64,000 nt of DNA. It comes from Albifimbria verrucaria (lineage: Eukaryota; Ascomycota; Sordariomycetes; Hypocreales; Stachybotryaceae). The notes beneath the pieces were generated by a model. The model was not told where the DNA came from. It was given only the letters and a program-made list of their open reading frames with translations, and searched no databases. Below, one piece after another: positions 58,739 to 64,000 of this stretch. Each line of letters opens with the position of its first letter. Position 1 is the stretch's first letter. The stretch is taken from the NCBI GenBank assembly GCA_020081605.1, contig JAHREC010000062.1, positions 3,100,001 through 3,164,000 on the forward strand, read 5' to 3'. The translations under genes and the position numbers were made by a program.

Positions 58739-59187
58739 GGTGATGAGGATTTGGTTGAAATACAGCTAGCACGGTTCATGAAGTGGCCGAGATTATAAAT
58801 TGCTGGTTTATTGATTACTTTTACTCGCATCTGCGAGCTCTTACTAACTTGAGAGCTTCGCACCTGCCTCGACCATGTCTATAGAGATGATGTGGTGCAT
58901 TTCAGAGGAAGGAAGTCGTGGTAAACGGCACAAGGAGCCTGTCCTCCAATTTTACGGATACGAACTGGCGTGTTCGTGCTCGCAGCAAATTGTGGGGAAC
59001 CACTGTAACCGCCAACAAAACAGCTTATTGATTGGACCCCTGGAATGCACGACTGTCAGGACTTGAGTGCCGTACATGTGACAATAAGTGGCCTTGTCCT
59101 CTCACCAGATGTCCCGACCGCCCCGTTGATCCCGCCATCAATTGATCTGGAAAGTCACGACGAGCAGGCACCTTTTCATCTCTCATC
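58739..59187. promoter_or_regulatory. Divergent promoter of spo11 and the oxidosqualene cyclase
   Basis: 449 bp between the two start codons. No gene fits here; regulatory elements for both are expected but none is recognised with confidence. Confidence 0.4.
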
Positions 59188-61550
59188 ATGGCGTCAACCT
59201 CAGGCCGCTCCAATGGTGCGGCGCAATCTCGAAAGCGCGCTGGAAACGGTGACGAGTCGCAGGCCATGCCCAAGAGACCCAAGATTGGTACCAAGACCGA
59301 CTTCACGCGTTGGAGGGTGAAGGATGACGAAAGCCGACACACCTGGCATTATTTAGAGGACGACGAAGCTGTCAAAGCATGGCCGCAAAGCGTTGCTGAA
59401 AAATGGTACCTAGGTTTGCCTTTGGTGAGACGAGCCTTCAACTTGGTCGACTGACCGATTTTCACTGACACTTACTAGGATCAACCTACCTTACCGACTC
59501 CCCAAAGCCCCTTGGATGCAGTCAAGAATGGACTCACCCTGTTCGAAAAGCTCCAAATGCCATCAGGCCACTGGGGATGCGAATATGGCGGGCCTATGTT
59601 CCTGCTCCCTGGCATTGTGATATGTTGGTTCGTCACCAAATCCCCATACCATCTGCGCATGCCACGGAAATCAAGAACTATCTCACTGCTCGAGCAAATC
59701 CTGAAGATGGCGGCTGGGGTCTGCACACAGAAGGCGAGAGCACAGTCATGGGTACCGTCTTGAACTACATCGTCCTCCGCCTCATCGGTGTCGACCCTGA
59801 GGACCCTGTTATGGTCAAGGCTAGGGAACTCTTCACAAACTTGGCGGCGCTGTCAACTCTCCGCATTGGGCCAAGTTTTGGATGGCCGTGTTGGGTATCG
59901 TGCCATGGGACATTGTCAACCCCATCCCTCCGGAGGTCTGGCTTCTACCTGACTGGGTACCCATTGCGCCATGGAGGTGGTGGATTCACATTCGCCAAGT
60001 CTTTCTACCTATGAGTTACATGTACTCCAAGCAGTGGAGCCTCGAGGAAAACGAAATCACCAAAGGATTGAAGGAGGAGCTCTTTGTCCAGCCCCACGCA
60101 GAGATCAACTGGGCGAGTCACCGGAATAGCATTTCCGTGGTAGATAACTATCACCCCAAGTCATGGCTTCTCAATGCAGTCAATTGGGCTGTCGTTAACG
60201 TCTGGAATCCATACCTACGCCCTAACTATATCAAGGATCGGGCTGAGTCCTGGGTCAGTGAGCTTGTGGATATGGAGGACGCCAACACTGGATATGCATG
60301 CCTTGCTCCAGTGAACGCTCCGATGAACACCCTGGTATGCTATATAAGAGACGGCCCAGATGCCTACAGCGTCCAGACACATATCAAACGTCTCGAGGAG
60401 TACCTTTGGGTGAACAAGGAAGGCATGTTCTGCAACGGCACGAACGGAGTTCAATGCTGGGACACAGCCTTCCTGATTCAAGCTGTGTATCACGCTGGAT
60501 TACACAACGATGAGCGATGGCGGCCAATGCTCCTGAAGGCACTCAACTACCTAGAGCAGCAGCAGATTCGGGAGAACTGTGAGCAACAAGAAAAATGCTA
60601 TCGTCAACCACGGAAAGGCGGTTGGCCTTTAGCAACAAGGACCAAGGGTATGGTGTCAGTGATTGCATTTCGGAGGCTCTGAAGGCTGTCATTCTACTGC
60701 AGAAGGTTGCCAAGGGCTACCCCAGGTGCTTGATGACCAGCGCATCTATGATGCGATTGACACGCTGATTCTCTACCAAAATGATAATGGAGCATGCTCG
60801 TCATACGAACGAAGACGGGGAGGCGAATATTTGGAGATGCTTAACGCGGCTGAAGTGTTCGGGCGTATCATGATTGAGTATGACTACCCAGAGTGCACGA
60901 CGGCTTGTGTCAAAGCGCTTTCCATTTTCCATAAGTACTGGCCAGATTACCGGGCTGAAGAGATCAAGCTGTTCATTCGCAGAGCAACAGATTGGATTCG
61001 AAGCAATCAGAGAGCCGATGGCAGCTGGTACGGAAGCTGGGGAATCTGCTTCACTTATGCAACCATGTTTGCGCTCGAGAGCATGCACAGCTTGGGAGAG
61101 ACGTGTGGAAACAGCAACGTCGCACGAAAGGGTTGCGAGTTTCTCATCTCAAAGCAGAGAGACGACGGTGGTTGGTCTGAGAGCTACAAGGTATGTAGTG
61201 GTGTGCACTAACTCTTGAATCTTGCTAACCGGTGATTTGCAGGCCTGCGAGACGATGGAATACCACGAGCACCCTCAGGGTCACTCGTGGTGCAGACTGC
61301 TTGGGCGCTTATTGGTTTGATGGAGGCTGACTACCCGGACGTGGAGCCGATCAAGAAGGGTATCCAACTGATCATGGACCGACAGCAGCCTAATGGCGAG
61401 TGGCTGCAGGAGGCCATGGAGGGTGTCTTCAACAAGTCGTGCGTGATTGCGTATCCCAACTACAAGTACGTCTTCACCGTTAAGGCTCTGGGCATGTTTG
61501 CGACGAAATACCCTAATGAAAAGGTTGTACCTGCGTGGCAGAAGAGCTAA
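59188..61550 (+). CDS. erg7: Oxidosqualene cyclase (lanosterol synthase-like)
   Basis: Membrane-associated terpene cyclase that folds 2,3-oxidosqualene into a sterol or triterpene. Exons 59188-59424, 59479-61190 and 61243-61550 give about 753 residues. Several QW repeats are visible (PSGHWGCEYGG, EDGGWGLHTEG, RADGSWYGSW, QRDDGGWSES, QQPNGEWLQE). The catalytic motif lies in YGVSDCISEALKAVILLQ, where Asp protonates the epoxide. MLNAAEVFGRIMIEYDYPEC and MFCNGTNGVQCWDTAFLIQA also match the family. Breaks: AAA 59638-59640, GG 59843-59844, TTT 60628-60630, CCC 60721-60723 and GGG 61278-61280, one base each. Since it lacks nearby biosynthetic partners, sterol synthesis (Erg7) is the default. A protostadienol or other triterpene synthase cannot be excluded, because the motif is DCISE, not the textbook DCTAE. 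Confidence 0.9.
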
Positions 61551-61950
61551 GGAGTATGATAATGCGTATGCGTGTGATGGAATATGTATTATTAGAGGGC
61601 CATTAAGCATGAAAATACAAGCTATTAACAAATGTCTATGTCTGTTCCTAGTCAACACCTACTGAGCTCTGCACATCTTCACAGGAAGTCGACTTAGTTT
61701 TTACTCGGCTGACTCTGAACACGGCCAACCCCGCCACAGTTACTGGGATGTATGTGTCGGGATTGTTGATCGACAGCGAATGGGGCGACCTCTAAGCAAA
61801 CTACCAATTCGTCAATAATTGTGCATAGAATCAATTGCATGGATATAGAATCAACTGGGTTGGTTAGCAATAATTGCACAGAGTAGCGTCAACAGCGCAT
61901 GGCAAGAACTGCAGAAGGGACTTGCCAGTGTGCCTCAGAAATGAATCCAG

Positions 61951-62040
61951 ACTGCCTCAATCCAAATGAACTCAACCTAGATGAACTCAATTCAGATTGC
62001 CTCAACCCAGACCAACTCATTCCAGGCTGCCTCAATCCTA
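61951..62040. repeat. 15-bp minisatellite, six diverged units
   Basis: Six consecutive 15-bp units around the core CTCAAYYYAG. On the plus strand the frame from 61899 reads them as pentapeptides such as DCLNP, NELNL, DELNS and DQLIP. Divergence among units suggests an old array. Confidence 0.85.
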
Positions 62041-62636
62041 AGATCCCTTCCTTGTCTATGCCTGGCCCCACTTATGCTGGAGTCTGTACAATTTCGGGGA
62101 CGCATGGCTCCCCGTTGTACCAGCAAATCGCGTTTATTTTGCACGGTGACGCTCTGTCAACAACATGCGCAAAAGGGAATCAAGTACGAGTATTACCGTG
62201 CGAATACTGTTCCCGTGTCGGGAGCAATATAAAAGCAAAAGTACATCTTTTCAATGTGAAGGTAGGATTTTGCAAGTGGCCTCCACAATATTGGATAGAA
62301 AGGTAGGTAGTCAGCGCTGTGGGAAACAGAGTCCGAAGTACACCTGCCTTGTATCAGATGTTTCCCAGGCATCTCGAGGATAAATCGTCCAGCCGACCCT
62401 TTCTGAACGCCACGTTGGAGCTAAGATAAAGAGATTCTTAGCCAAAGTTATCATATCATTACTCTGCTATCACTTATTGTCTTTCTGTCTTGCCGTTCGT
62501 GCATATGTCGCCAACTACAGCTAGAGGGTGGGCGGAATAAGCATCCTCCGTCAACATTTACCCTTCCCTATTGAGTGCCCCTCTAGAAATACCTTTTTGG
62601 AAGTCCGGCTTGGAAGGCCAGGTGGGAAGACCAACT

Positions 62637-62789
62637 GGGCTGTCCCTCCTTCCCTCATGGACCGTCCTCCCTAGGCTGGCCCTCATCCTGGGTTATCCCT
62701 CCTCATGGGCTGTCCCTCCAGTCCCTTCTCATAGGCTCCTAAGCTGTCTCCCACATCCTAGGCTGGCCCTCATCCTGGGCTGTCCCTCC
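62637..62789. repeat. GGGCTGTCCCTCC repeated at 70-bp spacing
   Basis: The 13-mer GGGCTGTCCCTCC occurs at 62637, 62707 and 62777, exactly 70 bp apart. CTAGGCTGGCCCTCATCC also occurs at 62671 and 62758. This is a scrambled, partly tandem array. Confidence 0.85.
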
Positions 62790-63330
62790 TGGGTACCCTT
62801 CTTGGTTCACTTTATTCACAGCGCGCAACACATTTCCCTGTCATGGGTGATGGCATTAAAAATCTCGCGCAGGTCGCTGCGGGATACAGCTACTTTTAGG
62901 CACGCATATCAGCCAATCTAGATGTAGACATATGAAATATTCCGTAGTGTGTCATCTGACACATTAAGAAGCAGATTTTGGTGCTGGACATGCAAAGGGC
63001 AGGGCCAGCCACTAGGCATTGGGAAAGCAGTGAATAGCAGGACAGATGGACAAGGACCCGGCTACTGTCTGACGTACATGAGGTTGGCTAAGGTAAATTG
63101 TAGTATTGGGTAGGATCCTTGCCTCCCCATCTTTCCCCACAATATGGCCTTGTCTGGCTTCAGTATGTGTGTTCCGGCCATTATGAATGAGGCGCAGTGG
63201 CGCGACATTCGTACCCTCCACCTGCACCATGGTATTAAATAGATTGCTTAAAGCAACGAGATTCCTTTTCCATTGTCCTATCTCAGACACTCGGTAGTGA
63301 ACCTTGTCATGTTTTCTTACAGCCCAGTCG

Positions 63331-63713
63331 ATGGGTCTCTCAACCGAAGCTACAATTGCCCTACTGGCACTAATTATCTACCTTCCTACGGTTTTGCTTG
63401 CATTGTTCCAAATCTATAAGTACATCTCCAGAACGAATGCCAGGCGGCTCAGTGCTGACGGCGCTGTCGCTCCACAATGGGGTTCTTTTAACCAGGTACT
63501 TCTCCTTTGTGCTGACACACTATACTAGTATCAGATCAATTATTAACAAAATCTACCATAAAGAACATGAGTAATAGCACTTACACGCTCGCTCCCTACC
63601 AAAATCACTCAAACATCAACGAACCGCTTCTACCGCAGCGCTTTATCAGTAGCGATCAGCGCCGGATTTCACGATTAAGCATGACGGTTCAGGCAGACTA
63701 CGACTATTGTTAA
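63331..63713 (+). CDS. Small single-pass membrane protein, two exons
   Basis: Function unknown. Exon 1 (63331-63495) encodes MGLSTEATIALLALIIYLPT and one membrane helix reaching about residue 28, then basic KYISRTNARR. A 68-bp intron (donor GTACTT, ATTAAC branch-like site, acceptor AAAG) leads in phase to exon 2 (63564-63713). Exon 2 encodes a polar tail containing SNSTYTLAPYQNHSNINEPL and ending SMTVQADYDYC. Total 104 residues. The in-phase junction, and a tail that fits the short N-terminal-helix proteins with a MGLSxEATIAL start I recall from Sordariomycetes, support the model. The donor is not a strong consensus. There is no frame break. Confidence 0.55.
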
Positions 63714-64000
63714 GAACTGAGCCAACGACTACGAGTGCGCGAGGCAGTATCTTCGCTCAGCCTCCAAACAGTGTGCTACTACAGGGGCAAGGCGTACGGA
63801 ATCAAGGATATAAGGACATGGGATATGGGACACTGGTGTCATTGGGTTGAACATGGGAATGCAAATGGTATTACACATATAACGAGTGTTGGAACACAGC
63901 TCGGATAGCTGTCGAATAAATCTCGTGCTGCATACAGTGCTATTAGTATACACTATCTTGTCGTACGCTGCTTTGTGATGATTGTAAACACCAGACGATT
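63714..64000. other. Window edge, no gene recognised
   Basis: 287 bp after the small membrane-protein gene. No feature seen. Confidence 0.5.

Larger units (their letters stand above)
61551..63330. other. Repeat-rich intergenic region
   Basis: About 1.8 kb with a 15-bp minisatellite and a set of spaced GC-rich repeats. One frame from ATG 61899 to 62306 (135 residues) runs through the minisatellite, but nothing else supports it as a gene. Confidence 0.5.

Noticed and set aside
531..61550. A cluster of some twenty pseudogenes
   Set aside because: Breaks are nearly always one base in a run, motifs and lengths are normal once bridged, and essential genes (SmD3, CysRS) are affected too.
61889..62071. 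Minus-strand frame through the minisatellite
   Set aside because: It lacks a proper ATG start and consists mainly of the repeat.
1..64000. tRNA genes, rRNA, CRISPR arrays, intact transposons
   Set aside because: No A/B-box pair with a cloverleaf, no repeat-spacer array, and no transposase or reverse transcriptase frame was found by eye. A tRNAscan-SE and repeat search would be decisive.

Overview
This window is nuclear DNA of a filamentous ascomycete, most likely a sordariomycete and perhaps Hypocreales (the order is inferred from protein flavour only). The evidence is short introns of about 41-110 bp with GTRNGT donors, CTAAC-type branch sites and YAG acceptors, monocistronic genes on both strands, and typical ascomycete products. 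No rRNA, tRNA, CRISPR array or intact transposon was seen.

Most genes look broken at first reading. At about 60 sites the reading frame slips by one base. Almost every slip is cured by adding one base to a G, C, A or T run, and the spliced coding lengths then become multiples of three. I therefore treat them as consensus-sequence base losses, not pseudogenes, and annotate across them. Each gene entry gives the positions.

Layout. 0.5-5.6 kb: a coiled-coil protein, an Mmc1-like mitochondrial protein and the spliceosomal protein SmD3. 6.4-16.6 kb: an enoyl-reductase-type MDR enzyme, the tRNA m1A58 methyltransferase Trm61, cysteinyl-tRNA synthetase (divergent from Trm61, with two possible starts), a cytochrome P450 and a small unknown gene. 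17-20 kb: an unusual protein joining a STAND/NLR-type N-terminal domain to a Cdc24-like CH-DH-PH Rho exchange factor. 21-25 kb: the ERAD E2 enzyme Ubc7 and a Swa2/auxilin-like J protein. 24.7-29.3 kb: gene-poor, ending in a long pyrimidine-rich leader. 29-41.7 kb: a secreted DUF1996 protein, a single-pass membrane protein, a pICln/Lot5 protein, a small coiled-coil protein, a secreted Cys-rich protein, a secreted BBE-type FAD oxidase and a PEP-mutase/isocitrate-lyase-type enzyme. 43.6-47.4 kb: a NACHT-WD40 NLR with no N-terminal effector domain. 49.6-61.6 kb: a PAF-acetylhydrolase-like esterase, a SAM methyltransferase, a C2H2/fungal-trans regulator, Yar1, Spo11 and an oxidosqualene cyclase. 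61.6-64 kb: minisatellites and a small two-exon membrane protein.

The genes do not form one pathway. Housekeeping functions (RNA processing, tRNA modification and charging, ubiquitin, meiosis, sterols) are mixed with accessory ones (NLR, HeLo-like GEF, secreted proteins, P450, oxidases). The strongest candidate for something new is the STAND-N/Cdc24-type fusion at 17193-20052.
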